DNA of 37,827 bases from CAYMKL01 sp964390805 (GTDB lineage Bacteria > Chloroflexota > Anaerolineae > VGOG01), in NCBI GenBank assembly GCA_964390805.1, contig CAYMKL010000069.1, forward strand, positions 1 to 37,827, written 5' to 3'. Made by a program: the position numbers and the translations under genes. The notes beneath the pieces were generated by a model. That model was given only the letters and a program-made list of their open reading frames with translations. It was not told the DNA's origin and searched no databases. Positions 1 through 7,573 of the stretch are shown piece by piece (position 1 is the first letter of the stretch; every line of letters starts with the position of its first letter).

Positions 1-2
1 CT

Positions 3-62
3 GCCAACCTACGCTGGCGCGATGGACGACTGTTGCGCATCACAGTCGCACCAACCGGCTAG
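3..62 (+). CDS. Possible 3' end of an unidentified gene
   Basis: One plus-strand frame is open from the window edge to a TAG at 60-62 and reads NLRWRDGRLLRITVAPTG at its end. This looks like the C-terminal strand of a globular protein, but about 20 codons are too few to identify a family. It would be convergent with the minus-strand receiver gene that ends at 100. It could be chance. Confidence 0.25.
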   Translation, partial: ANLRWRDGRLLRITVAPTG

Positions 63-99
63 TTTCTAATTATGCGGTTGTTAAGGTGCAGGTCAAACC

Positions 100-516
100 T
101 CATGCTAATAAGTTGTAGGCGGATATCCTTGCCTCCAAAAGGAGTTTAACCCCTTCCGCGGTCTTCTCCTCATCGGCTAATACGTTGTGTTCAATGGCCT
201 CCACCAAGTCCTTTACCTCCTTGACCACTCGCTGCTCTCCACGATAGATACAGATTGTGTTGTCCTGAAGATTCAATCCGACGACCTTGGTTCCCACTCC
301 CTCCCTCAAGATGCGCATCACCGCCGGCATAGGATCATCCGCCGGGTCACCGCTGTCCACGATGACCGCGTCCGGCCTGAACTCCCGGATACGCTCGGCG
401 GCCCTGTCTACATCCGTCTCCCGGCCGACGATATCCAGCCCCTTTTCCTGACGGAGCAGGCTCTCGACACCCTGGCTGAACAGCGACTGGCTGGAAACGA
501 TGAAGACGCGCTTCAT
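100..516 (-). CDS. Receiver-like protein with a degenerate phosphorylation site
   Basis: A 138-residue protein with the fold pattern of a response-regulator receiver domain and no output domain. I chose the ATG at 514-516 (MKRVFIVSSQ) because AGGAGCAG lies just upstream; an in-frame start at 546 adds ten unlikely residues. The aspartate in VIVDSG (about residue 54) aligns with the phospho-acceptor. The acidic pair that binds magnesium at the end of strand 1 is Ser-Ser (residues 8-9), and the Thr/Ser of strand 4 is replaced in VVGLNLQDN. Phosphorylation is therefore doubtful, and it may be a pseudo-receiver used for protein contacts. It lies downstream of the NarL-type regulator but is separated from it by a terminator at 615-641, so it is probably transcribed on its own. 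Its target is not visible. Confidence 0.7.
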   Translation of the reverse strand: MKRVFIVSSQSLFSQGVESLLRQEKGLDIVGRETDVDRAAERIREFRPDAVIVDSGDPADDPMPAVMRILREGVGTKVVGLNLQDNTICIYRGEQRVVKEVKDLVEAIEHNVLADEEKTAEGVKLLLEARISAYNLLA

Positions 517-614
517 AACCCTGCTCCTTTCTGGATGGTTACACACTTTTCCCTATACAATTGTACCACGTTCGGCCCTTCCTGCCTACACCCATCTGGG
601 CGATCTTGGACATG

Positions 615-641
615 AAAAAAGAGCTATCTTTCGATAGCTCT
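615..641 (-). terminator. Rho-independent terminator after the response regulator
   Basis: Perfect 9-bp arms AGAGCTATC and GATAGCTCT flank a 4-nt loop. Read on the minus strand the stem is followed by six T. It lies about 75 nt past the stop codon of the response-regulator gene. Confidence 0.85.
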
Positions 642-714
642 GTCAGGTAATAATGCTTATTCAATATCGCCCAGGTGGGCTATGTGACCCAGATCAGCAT
701 GTTGCTCAGGTGGG

Positions 715-1398
715 CTATTGCTTCTGCGAGGAATCGCCCACCAACCCCTGGCGCACTGCGTACACAGCCGCCTGGATGCGGTTTTGCAAGTGCAGCTTCT
801 CCAGGATGTTGCGCAGGTGGATCTTCACCGTGTTCTCGCTGATGGATAACGCCGCAGCGATCTCTCTGTTTTTCGCACCCTCCACCACCAGCTCCAGCAC
901 CTCGATCTCCCTTGACGTCAACTCATCTCTCGCCTCAAACTGTGGCGGCAGGCTCTGATCCGTCTGCCTGAACTCCCGTAGGATCTTCCTTGCCAATGTC
1001 CCAGTGATGGGAGCTTCGCCATGGCGAATCCCCTCCAGCATGTCAAATAACTCGTAGGGTTCCAGGGTCTTCAGCAGATAGCCATCCGCCCCATTCTTGA
1101 TGGCCGTGAACAGGTCACGGTCGTCGTCGGACACGGTCAGCATGATGATCTTCACGTGGGGCATCTCCCGCTTGATGATCCTGACCGCCTCCAGGCCGCT
1201 GCATTTGGGCATACTGATGTCCATCAGGATGACGTCGGGTACCGTCTCCCGGGCCTGGGCTATCGCTTCGCACCCATTCCCGGCCTCACTTACCACTTCC
1301 ACGTCCCGACGTGGGGCCAGCAAGGCCGTCACCCCCTTACGGAATAGAACGTGGTCGTCCACCAGCAGAATGCGCAATGGCTCCATCGTGTTCCTCAC
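715..1398 (-). CDS. NarL/FixJ-family response regulator
   Basis: A 227-residue two-component response regulator. The N-terminal receiver has the acidic pair in LLVDDH (about residues 14-15), the phospho-acceptor in VILMDISMP (Asp60), Thr87 in IIMLT and Lys110 in GYLLK, so the phosphorylation pocket is complete. The C-terminus (about 160-220) is a LuxR-type helix-turn-helix with LTSREIEVL and NREIAAALSISENTVKIHL. The GTG start at 1396-1398 overlaps the kinase stop (GTGA); an ATG at 1384-1386 preceded by GAGG is an equally good start. Overlap with the kinase gene suggests translational coupling and a cognate pair. Because that kinase looks broken, this regulator may be orphaned or fed by another kinase. 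Targets cannot be read from the sequence. Confidence 0.9.
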   Translation of the reverse strand: MRNTMEPLRILLVDDHVLFRKGVTALLAPRRDVEVVSEAGNGCEAIAQARETVPDVILMDISMPKCSGLEAVRIIKREMPHVKIIMLTVSDDDRDLFTAIKNGADGYLLKTLEPYELFDMLEGIRHGEAPITGTLARKILREFRQTDQSLPPQFEARDELTSREIEVLELVVEGAKNREIAAALSISENTVKIHLRNILEKLHLQNRIQAAVYAVRQGLVGDSSQKQ

Positions 1399-2597
1399 CT
1401 TTCAGGCGTGAGAGGCACCCGGATCACGACCCGCGTTCCCTGGCCAGGCCGGGAATCGAGTGCCACATCCCCTCCTATGCTCTCCGCCCGCTCGCGCATG
1501 ATCTGCAGGCCAAAATATCGCTGGCCTTTCCCGGCAACCTGGGCCAGATCGAACCCCCGGCCGTCGTCCTCGACAGTGATCCGGGCCCGGGTGCCGTCCT
1601 GCCCGAAGCGGACCCACACCTCCCGTTCTCGCTCCTGCACGAGGAATATCTCGCCCGCTTCAAACCTCGTCAAGTCTAGTATCCTGTACAAGGCAGTATC
1701 CAGCATCTCCTTAAGCTCAAGGGGCATACTAATAGCCACGGCAATGGTATTAACCACATCCTCCAACCGTTTGCTCCACCGCTCTATCTCTTCGCGCGCC
1801 TGGCGCTGGGCTTCCAGGGCTTCCTGCTGCGCTTGAAAACGCTGCTGGGTCGCCGCCTCGAGTTGCCGGCCCCGCTCGATCTCGAAGACAGCCAGGGTAC
1901 GGACGATGAAGTAGGCAATAGCCAAGGCCGTTATCGTCCGGAAGACCTGAACCGGCACGCCCACCACGGCCAGGAAGGAACTTTCATTCAAAAAGGAGGC
2001 TGGAGAATAGGGGGCGGGGGAGACAACCAGACCAGCGAGGATCGCTTTGAGCCCAAAGGCCACCGCCGCCCCGAGGCAATCCCTGGCAATGTGGGGCAGC
2101 TTCATTTCCCAGAGGACACGACAGTGGAATAAAACAGCCAGGCCCGCCAACGCCGAACTCGGCAGGTAGAGGAAGTAACGGGCCAGAACCTCGGCGGCCA
2201 GCAGCCAGTCGGCACTTGCCATAGACGGGGAGTATGTTGCAATAAGCACCAGCAGCCAAAACGAAGTCAGTACCAGGTGGCTCCATCACAGCCAGCGATA
2301 CCTCTGAGTAGCGGCGCTGATCGTTTTTGTCCCGAATTGGAGCAGGAATATGCAGGAGAGGGGAAGTAACAGCACTTTCGCTGTTTGGAGAGGGAGGTTG
2401 TCGCTGGCCGGTGTAGCTTGCCCCTGGATGAGCAAGAACATCTCCGCCCAGTTCGCCAGGCTCCGCAGGAACGCGAAGACAGCCAGGAGCCACAGGTTCT
2501 GTGCCAGTTTCAGCTTGCTAGGCCTGCGCGCTTCAAAGCCGATAGCCAGCCCCATAACGAAGAAAGCGATGCCATTGATGAAAAAGACGAGGATCAT
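1395..2597 (-). pseudogene. Membrane sensor histidine kinase, interrupted and internally deleted
   Basis: Two open segments in the same frame (2597-2286 and 2285-1395) together read as one NarX/DegS-like sensor kinase. The first holds hydrophobic helices starting MILVFFINGIAFF and stops at TGA (2288-2286) in the middle of a membrane segment, which then continues as WSHLVLTSFWLLVLI. The second segment has more helices, a coiled coil (about residues 125-165 from the Met at 2249), the start of a GAF domain (MLDTALYRILDL) and then directly an ATPase end with DDGRGFD and GQRYFGLQIMRERA. The rest of the GAF domain, the histidine-bearing dimerisation helix and the N box of the ATPase domain are missing; the join lies near 1613-1628. 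With both lesions it is unlikely to phosphorylate anything. A sequencing or assembly error could explain the TGA but hardly the missing module. Confidence 0.75.
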
Positions 2598-2648
2598 ATT
2601 GGCTGTGAGGAAGCTAGAGATAAGAATCAGGCCTTTCTAGACCGATCT

Positions 2649-2677
2649 ATTATATCACTGTTGCCCCATCCTGACAA
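2649..2677 (-). promoter_or_regulatory. Sigma-70-type promoter of the kinase/regulator operon
   Basis: On the minus strand TTGTCA (2677-2672) is followed after exactly 17 nt by TATAAT (2654-2649), about 50 nt upstream of the first kinase codon at 2597. It suggests the broken kinase and the regulator are still transcribed. Confidence 0.7.
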
Positions 2678-2766
2678 ACCTCACTGCCCCTATCTCGAAA
2701 GGGGAAGGTGAGAGTTGAGGCCGAGCATCTCACACCTAACCCGGTTTGGATGGCCAACCGCCCTGC

Positions 2767-4248
2767 TCAAGGGCCGTCCACCGAGCGGAAGGCGAGATGC
2801 AGGACACGCTCTGTTTCGGCGGTGATTTTGGCCCGTTCGTCAATGCGCCAGCCAGCCACCCAGACGATGTGCCGGGGCGAGGCTACGATGGGAACGAAAC
2901 CCCGCAGGGACCGTGGTATCTGGTGATCAATCATGAAGGTGTGGAGGCTCTTCTCGTGGCCGCCCAGGCCCAGCGGCTGAAAACGGTCGCCAGAACGGCG
3001 CTGGCGCAGCACCAACTCCGGGCCTGCGTTCTCGTAATCTAGAAAAGCATGCCAGGGATTGGGATTATCCAGGTGAGCCTGGCCAAACTCATCCCGCTCG
3101 ATGATAGCCGCTTCGAAATACCAGCCGGAATCAGGTAGCTGCGTAACTCCCGGCACTGCCACGGACAGACTTTCTACAAGGAGAAGGGGCCAGTCCACTT
3201 GGGGCACGTAGCCCTCGTCGGCTACGGTGAAATCACGATAGCCGATGGAGAGCATCAGGCCCTGGGGCAAGGTGACCTGGGTTCCCGCTGGCTTGGCCCT
3301 CAAGGCCGACAGGGCGTTCTCGATGTGGATCCAGTTGATGTTGCGCAGCGAGCGGCGCAGGCGATGGACAGCCTCCCGCAGGGTGGAACGCTGCTGGCTG
3401 GTGGACAAGGCCCGCCAATGTCCCAGATCGAAGGTGATGGCCTCACTCGATTCTGAGGAAACGACCGTTGGCCAGACGCGCTCCAACTCGGCCTGCAACA
3501 AGTCGTAGTCGTCGCTGATGACCTGGGCCGAACGGCGCAACACTTGCCGGATGTTAGGGTTGTAGCTCTCCAGGTAGGGGATCAGCTCGTGGCGCAGCCG
3601 GTTGCGATAGTAGGTGGTGTCCAGGTTGGAGCGATCAAAGCAGGGCTTCAACCCATGTTCCAGGCAGTAGGCCTCGATCTCGGCGCGGGGCGTCTCCAGC
3701 AGGGGGCGGATCACTTGGAGTTCCAGGGAAGGACGATCGGGCCAGGCAGCCTCCAGGCGCATCCCACCCAGATCGGTCTGGGGTAACATTCCCCGCAGGC
3801 CGGCCAGCCCTGCCCCTCGCAGCCAGTGCATGACGATGGTCTCCGCCTGGTCGTCGGCGTTGTGGCCTACCGCGACGCTTTTCGCCCCTACCGCCAGGGC
3901 GACCTGGGCCAAAAACGAGTAGCGAGCCTGGCGGGCTGCTTCTTCGATGGCCAGCTTGCTCTCCCTGGCCAGCCTCGGTACGTCGCGGGCTTCGACGGTG
4001 GCCGGCAATCCCCATTCCGCAGCCAGCCCGGCCACGAAAGCCGCGTCCTCCTTTGACTCCAGACCCCGGATGCCGTGATCGAGGTGAGCCATGTGCAGCT
4101 CGATCCCGTAGTCATCGCGCAGGCGATTCAGGACGTGCAACAGGCACAGGGAATCGGGGCCGCCGGAGACGCCGACCACCACCGTCCCACCCCCAGCCAG
4201 GAGACCATGTCGGTCAATGGCCTGGCGGACTTTCGATAGGACGTCCAC
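2767..4248 (-). CDS. tilS: tRNA(Ile)-lysidine synthetase TilS
   Basis: A 493-residue cytoplasmic enzyme that uses ATP and lysine to convert the wobble C34 of tRNA-Ile(CAU) to lysidine, so that it reads AUA codons. The N-terminal PP-loop ATPase motif SGGPDS is at residues 28-33. HMAHLDHGIRG and GHNADDQAETIVMHWLRG are typical of the family. A TilS substrate-binding region and a C-terminal domain (LVLRQRRSGDRFQPLG, then KSLHTFMIDHQIPRSLRG) follow, so it is full length. The GTG start at 4246-4248 overlaps by one base the TAG of the small upstream gene, so the two are co-transcribed and probably translationally coupled. Confidence 0.95.
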   Translation of the reverse strand: MDVLSKVRQAIDRHGLLAGGGTVVVGVSGGPDSLCLLHVLNRLRDDYGIELHMAHLDHGIRGLESKEDAAFVAGLAAEWGLPATVEARDVPRLARESKLAIEEAARQARYSFLAQVALAVGAKSVAVGHNADDQAETIVMHWLRGAGLAGLRGMLPQTDLGGMRLEAAWPDRPSLELQVIRPLLETPRAEIEAYCLEHGLKPCFDRSNLDTTYYRNRLRHELIPYLESYNPNIRQVLRRSAQVISDDYDLLQAELERVWPTVVSSESSEAITFDLGHWRALSTSQQRSTLREAVHRLRRSLRNINWIHIENALSALRAKPAGTQVTLPQGLMLSIGYRDFTVADEGYVPQVDWPLLLVESLSVAVPGVTQLPDSGWYFEAAIIERDEFGQAHLDNPNPWHAFLDYENAGPELVLRQRRSGDRFQPLGLGGHEKSLHTFMIDHQIPRSLRGFVPIVASPRHIVWVAGWRIDERAKITAETERVLHLAFRSVDGP

Positions 4249-4499
4249 TACTCTACCTTGTACACCGTATCCCCTCGGCGTACTTTCTCCTTGACCTTGA
4301 GGCCGATCTCCTGGCCTTTCTTAGCGGTCTCGACATTCTGATGCTCGATCTGTATAGAGCCCGCGGTCTGCTCGAAGTCAGTAGTGGCCCCCTTGATGCG
4401 GATGGGGTCGCCCTGGCTCAAGGTAGTGATGAGCTTGATGCCGGCCACAGCGATCTTGCCCCAGTAGTGCGTTACCTCTCCAACCTTTTTCTCTGCCAT
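4248..4499 (-). CDS. Small translation-elongation-factor-like protein (EF-Tu domain 2-like)
   Basis: An 83-residue protein, mostly beta strand by pattern, resembling the isolated beta-barrel domain 2 of translational GTPases: KVGEVTHYWGKIAVAGIKL, then a GDPIRIKG turn, then IQIEHQNVETAKKGQEIGLKV. There is no GTPase domain. Proteins of this size are annotated in many genomes as elongation-factor-like; their function is not established to my knowledge. The ATG at 4497-4499 follows AGGAGGTAATACG. It is the first gene of a two-gene unit with tilS (one-base overlap). Its promoter faces mreB. Confidence 0.75.
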   Translation of the reverse strand: MAEKKVGEVTHYWGKIAVAGIKLITTLSQGDPIRIKGATTDFEQTAGSIQIEHQNVETAKKGQEIGLKVKEKVRRGDTVYKVE

Positions 4500-4568
4500 C
4501 GTATTACCTCCTAGCAGTTTTATTCGTTGACCTGTTACCTCACTGCCCCTTTGACTTGTTGCCTTCTC

Positions 4569-4597
4569 ATTCTACCGCACCCTTGACCTTTTGTCAA
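4569..4597 (-). promoter_or_regulatory. Promoter of the EF-like/tilS operon
   Basis: On the minus strand TTGACA (4597-4592), 17 nt spacer, TAGAAT (4574-4569), about 70 nt upstream of the small gene's ATG. It lies back to back with the mreB promoter, only two bases separating the two -35 boxes. Confidence 0.7.
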
Positions 4598-4599
4598 CT

Positions 4600-4627
4600 T
4601 TGTCAATTACGTGATTTGTGGTATAAT
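4600..4627 (+). promoter_or_regulatory. Promoter of the mre operon
   Basis: TTGTCA (4600-4605), 16 nt, TATAAT (4622-4627) with TGG just before the -10 box (extended -10). It lies about 60 nt upstream of the mreB GTG. A strong AGGAGG (4675-4680) precedes the start by 8 nt. Confidence 0.75.
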
Positions 4628-4688
4628 CTGGATAGCTTAGGACGTAGAGCGTTAGACTATCAGCATTAGCCAACAGGAGGAAGATTAC

Positions 4689-5735
4689 GTGTTTAATCCA
4701 CTGAACGCCCTTTTCGGCCTGTTTTCGCTGGACATTGGCATAGATCTCGGCACTGCTAACACCCTGGTTAACGTACGCGGAAAAGGCATAGTCATAAACG
4801 AGCCATCCTGGGTAGCCATCGAGAAGAAAACCAAGAAAGTACTGGCCATCGGCAGTGAAGCCAAGGCGATGGTGGGGCGTACCCCGGCGAACATTGTGGC
4901 CATCCGCCCCTTGCGCGATGGTGTCATATCCGAATTCGATATCACCGAGCAGATGCTCCACTACTTTATCGCCAAAGTGCACGACCAGGTGATCCTGCCC
5001 ATTCCCCGCCCCAGAGTAGTGGTCGGTATCCCCAACGGCTGCACCGAGGTAGAGAAGCGGGCCGCCTACGACGCCACTGTCTCGGCCGGAGCCCGCGAGG
5101 CCTACCTTATCGAGGAGCCAATGGCTGCTGCCCTCGGAGCAGGATTGCCTATCACCGAGGCGATGGGTAGCATGGTCGTAGACGTCGGGGGTGGCACGAC
5201 AGAGGTGGCCGTTTTTGCCCTGGGAGGGATCGTGGTCAGCCGCTCAATCCGTGTGGCTGGCGACGAGCTGGACGAAGATATAATCCAATACGCCCGCCAG
5301 AAGTACAACATCCTGATTGGCGAGCGGATGGCCGAAAAAACGAAGATCGAAATAGGTTCCGCCTATCCCCTGCCTGAAGAAAAGACCATGATCCTGCGAG
5401 GGCGCAACCTCATCACTGGTCTGCCGCAAGCAATCGAAGTAAGCAGTATAGAGATCAGAGAAGCGTTATCCGGTTCTGTGAACCTCATTGTAGACGCAGT
5501 CAAAGACACCCTCGACGAAACCCCCCCTGAGTTGGTGGCCGACCTGATGGAGCAAGGCGTCGCCTTGGCTGGCGGTGTGGGCCAATTGCGCGGCCTGGCC
5601 GAACGGCTGTCCGACGAAACAAAGATGAACGTGTACGTAGCCGACGATCCGATGTCCTGTGTGGCACTCGGAGCGGGCATGGTCTTAGAGGATCTGGACA
5701 GATTGAGCAAGGTCCTGGCCAGCGTGGCACAATGA
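4689..5735 (+). CDS. mreB: Rod-shape determining protein MreB
   Basis: A 348-residue bacterial actin that forms filaments under the membrane and directs the elongation machinery for lateral wall synthesis. The phosphate-1 loop IDLGTANTLV is near the N-terminus, phosphate-2 is DVGGGTTEVAV (about residues 165-175), and GGVGQLRGL plus DDPMSCVALGAG mark the adenosine region near the end. Length is normal. The start is GTG at 4689, supported by AGGAGG 8 nt upstream. It heads the operon mreB-mreC-x-mreD-mrdA, the standard elongasome order with one extra gene. The N-terminus (FNPLNALFGLF) is hydrophobic and could act as the membrane-binding helix known in many MreB proteins. Confidence 0.97.
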   Translation: MFNPLNALFGLFSLDIGIDLGTANTLVNVRGKGIVINEPSWVAIEKKTKKVLAIGSEAKAMVGRTPANIVAIRPLRDGVISEFDITEQMLHYFIAKVHDQVILPIPRPRVVVGIPNGCTEVEKRAAYDATVSAGAREAYLIEEPMAAALGAGLPITEAMGSMVVDVGGGTTEVAVFALGGIVVSRSIRVAGDELDEDIIQYARQKYNILIGERMAEKTKIEIGSAYPLPEEKTMILRGRNLITGLPQAIEVSSIEIREALSGSVNLIVDAVKDTLDETPPELVADLMEQGVALAGGVGQLRGLAERLSDETKMNVYVADDPMSCVALGAGMVLEDLDRLSKVLASVAQ

Positions 5736-5830
5736 GGGGCCGATCACGGTTAGCAATCAAGCGCTTGTGCCGGGGCGGGCAAAGGCCGCTTCCGAGACCG
5801 CCCGCTGTCGAAACAAAGGAGTGAGCTCTG

Positions 5831-6676
5831 GTGAAGCGTCTGCCAACCAGATCCACAGTGCTAATCATCCTCATCCTGCTGAGCCTGGCCGGAATCGCCT
5901 TGGATCAGAACGAAGACCTACAGCCTATTGAAGATCTAGCACTGCGCTTCGTGGTCCCCGTTCAAGAAAAACTCACCTCCCTGGCCAACAACGTCAGCGA
6001 CCTGACCCAGACTGCGAGTGATCTCAGGGAATTGCGTCACCGCAACGAGGAACTACGACGCTTGGCCGATAGCCTGATGATCGAAAACGTGCGTCTGAAG
6101 GAGATCGAGTCTGAGAACGAGACCCTGCGCAGACTGCTAGGCTTCACCCAGGCCAACCCCACTCACAGCTACAAAGCGGCCGAGGTAAAAGGCCGGGTCA
6201 TCGGCCGCGACCCCAGTAACTTCCTGAGCTATCTCACCATTGACTCAGGCTCCCAGCAGGGAATCGAAAAGGGCATGCCGGTGGTCACCGAGCGAGGGCT
6301 GGTAGGGCGCATTACCGACGTAGGCTCCAACTGGGCCAAAGTGATGTTGATCATTGACCCCTCCAGTTCCGTAAACGCTCTCATCCAGATCTCCCGGGCC
6401 ACAGGGGTGGTAGAGGGTCGAGTTGGCGGGAGTCTGATAATGAAGTACATCCCCCAAGAAGAGACGGTCAACGTCAACGACATAGTCCTCACGTCGGGCC
6501 TGGGCGGCAATTTCCCTAAGAAGTTGATCATAGGCCAGGTTACAGCTGTCCACCAACGCGACATCGAGATGTTCCAGCAAGCCGACATTCGGCCCACCGT
6601 AGATTTCAACAACCTGGAGATAGTCCTGGTCATCACCAACTTCTTGCCTGCCGATTTTGAGAGGCTGGTCCCTTAG
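5831..6676 (+). CDS. mreC: Rod-shape determining protein MreC
   Basis: A 281-residue single-pass membrane protein that links cytoplasmic MreB to the extracytoplasmic wall enzymes. A short basic N-terminus precedes one membrane helix (about residues 8-24), then a coiled coil (about 45-95, ending SENETLRRLLGF), then the two beta-barrel MreC domain with GRVIGRDPSNFLSYLTIDSG and GLVGRITDVG. The start is GTG at 5831 behind AGGAG at 9 nt. The 95-nt gap after mreB shows no clear terminator, so co-transcription is likely. Length and domain order are normal. Confidence 0.95.
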   Translation: MKRLPTRSTVLIILILLSLAGIALDQNEDLQPIEDLALRFVVPVQEKLTSLANNVSDLTQTASDLRELRHRNEELRRLADSLMIENVRLKEIESENETLRRLLGFTQANPTHSYKAAEVKGRVIGRDPSNFLSYLTIDSGSQQGIEKGMPVVTERGLVGRITDVGSNWAKVMLIIDPSSSVNALIQISRATGVVEGRVGGSLIMKYIPQEETVNVNDIVLTSGLGGNFPKKLIIGQVTAVHQRDIEMFQQADIRPTVDFNNLEIVLVITNFLPADFERLVP

Positions 6677-6733
6677 AGATGGTGCAAGGTTTGGTGTAGA
6701 ATTGCATCGGCAGATGCCCGGAGGAGAACCAAG

Positions 6734-7006
6734 ATGAAATGGCAAGAAATACGTCAGCACTATCCTCAGCAATGGCTCTTACTTGAAGCCATCAAAGCTC
6801 ATTCGGAAGCAAACGTGTCGGGGACGTACCGAATTCTGGAGCAACTGGCGGTTGTAAGCACCTTTCCCGATTCAGTTACCGCCATAGAAAGCTATATTCA
6901 ACTTCGTCGCGAAGCTCCAGAGCGGGAGTTGTACGTTTTTCATACAAGCCGCGAGACTCTCGACATCACTGAACGCAGATGGCTGGGCATTAGGGGAGTG
7001 CAATGA
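6734..7006 (+). CDS. Small conserved-looking protein of unknown function inside the mre operon
   Basis: A 90-residue soluble protein starting MKWQEIRQHYPQQWLLLEA with GGAGGA about 9 nt before the ATG. Pattern: N-terminal helix, a strand pair around YRILEQLAVVSTFPDS, a helix, then APERELYVFHTSRETLDI and WLGIRG. No signal peptide, membrane helix or metal motif is visible. It has the look of small proteins often annotated as hypothetical; from memory, similar ones sit beside a second small gene, but I cannot confirm that here. It lies between mreC and mreD, where no gene is usually found, and its stop overlaps (ATGA) a 15-codon frame that may be the remnant of a partner. It may have entered the operon as a cassette. 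Function unknown. Confidence 0.75.
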   Translation: MKWQEIRQHYPQQWLLLEAIKAHSEANVSGTYRILEQLAVVSTFPDSVTAIESYIQLRREAPERELYVFHTSRETLDITERRWLGIRGVQ

Positions 7007-7050
7007 ATGTACGCTTGCGGGTTGGAAATCCATCAGGGCGATCGAGGTGA
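7003..7050 (+). CDS. 15-codon open frame coupled to the 90-aa gene; possible truncated partner
   Basis: ATG at 7003-7005 overlaps the TGA of the upstream gene, and the frame reads MNVRLRVGNPSGRSR before TGA at 7048-7050. Its last bases form the strong ribosome-binding site GAGGTGA used by mreD. It may be a leader that couples translation into mreD, the stump of a second gene of the inserted cassette, or chance. Confidence 0.3.
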   Translation: MNVRLRVGNPSGRSR

Positions 7051-7056
7051 GTCACT

Positions 7057-7557
7057 ATAAATACTTACGCCACTATCCTGTTGCTAGTCGCCATCGTCAT
7101 CATACAAACGACAGTGATGCCCCATCTAGCTGTCCTGGGCGTGAAGCCCGATCTCGTGCTCCTGACGGTGATCTCCTGGAGCCTCCTGCGGGGAGCAAAA
7201 GAGGGCATGATCTGGGCCCTGGTCGGTGGAATCGGGCTGGACCTACTCTCAGGCGCTCCCTTTGGAACCTCCACAGTGGCCCTTGTGATCCTCAGTTTGG
7301 TGGCTGGCCTGGGAGAGTTGAGCGTCTTCCGCACCCACATCGCCCTTCCCCTGATCTCGACTTTGATTGCCACCATGGCCTACGACCTGTTCTTCATGCT
7401 CTTGCTGTATGCGCGGGGCTGTTCGATAGCCTGGACAGACAACCTGATCAAAGTAGTGCTGCCCTCTACCCTGCTCAACGTGCTGCTATCACCTCTCGTT
7501 TACAAAGCCCTGTATTGGCTCCACCGTAGAACGGGGCGGGAGGAGATGGCGTGGTAA
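7057..7557 (+). CDS. mreD: Rod-shape determining protein MreD, apparent AUA start
   Basis: An integral membrane protein of the elongasome, about 166 residues, with five or so hydrophobic helices; KPDLVLLTVISWSLLRG and GGIGLDLLSGAPFG match MreD. The nearest standard start is TTG at 7081, but that removes the beginning of the first helix and has no ribosome-binding site. The frame stays open back to a TGA at 7048-7050, and a perfect GAGGTGA (7044-7050) points, after 6 nt, to ATA at 7057, which would give MNTYATILLLVAIVIIQ, a normal MreD N-terminus. So I place the start at ATA, either a rare AUA initiation codon or an ATG changed by mutation or sequencing error. mrdA follows after 16 nt. Confidence 0.85.
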   Translation: MNTYATILLLVAIVIIQTTVMPHLAVLGVKPDLVLLTVISWSLLRGAKEGMIWALVGGIGLDLLSGAPFGTSTVALVILSLVAGLGELSVFRTHIALPLISTLIATMAYDLFFMLLLYARGCSIAWTDNLIKVVLPSTLLNVLLSPLVYKALYWLHRRTGREEMAW

Positions 7558-7573
7558 GATTCCGAGGAAAAGG

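Noticed and set aside
2286..2288. TGA in the kinase as a recoded tryptophan or selenocysteine codon
   Set aside because: TGA ends mreB and tilS-region genes normally, so the code is standard. No selenocysteine stem-loop is apparent, and the position is in a membrane helix, not a redox site.
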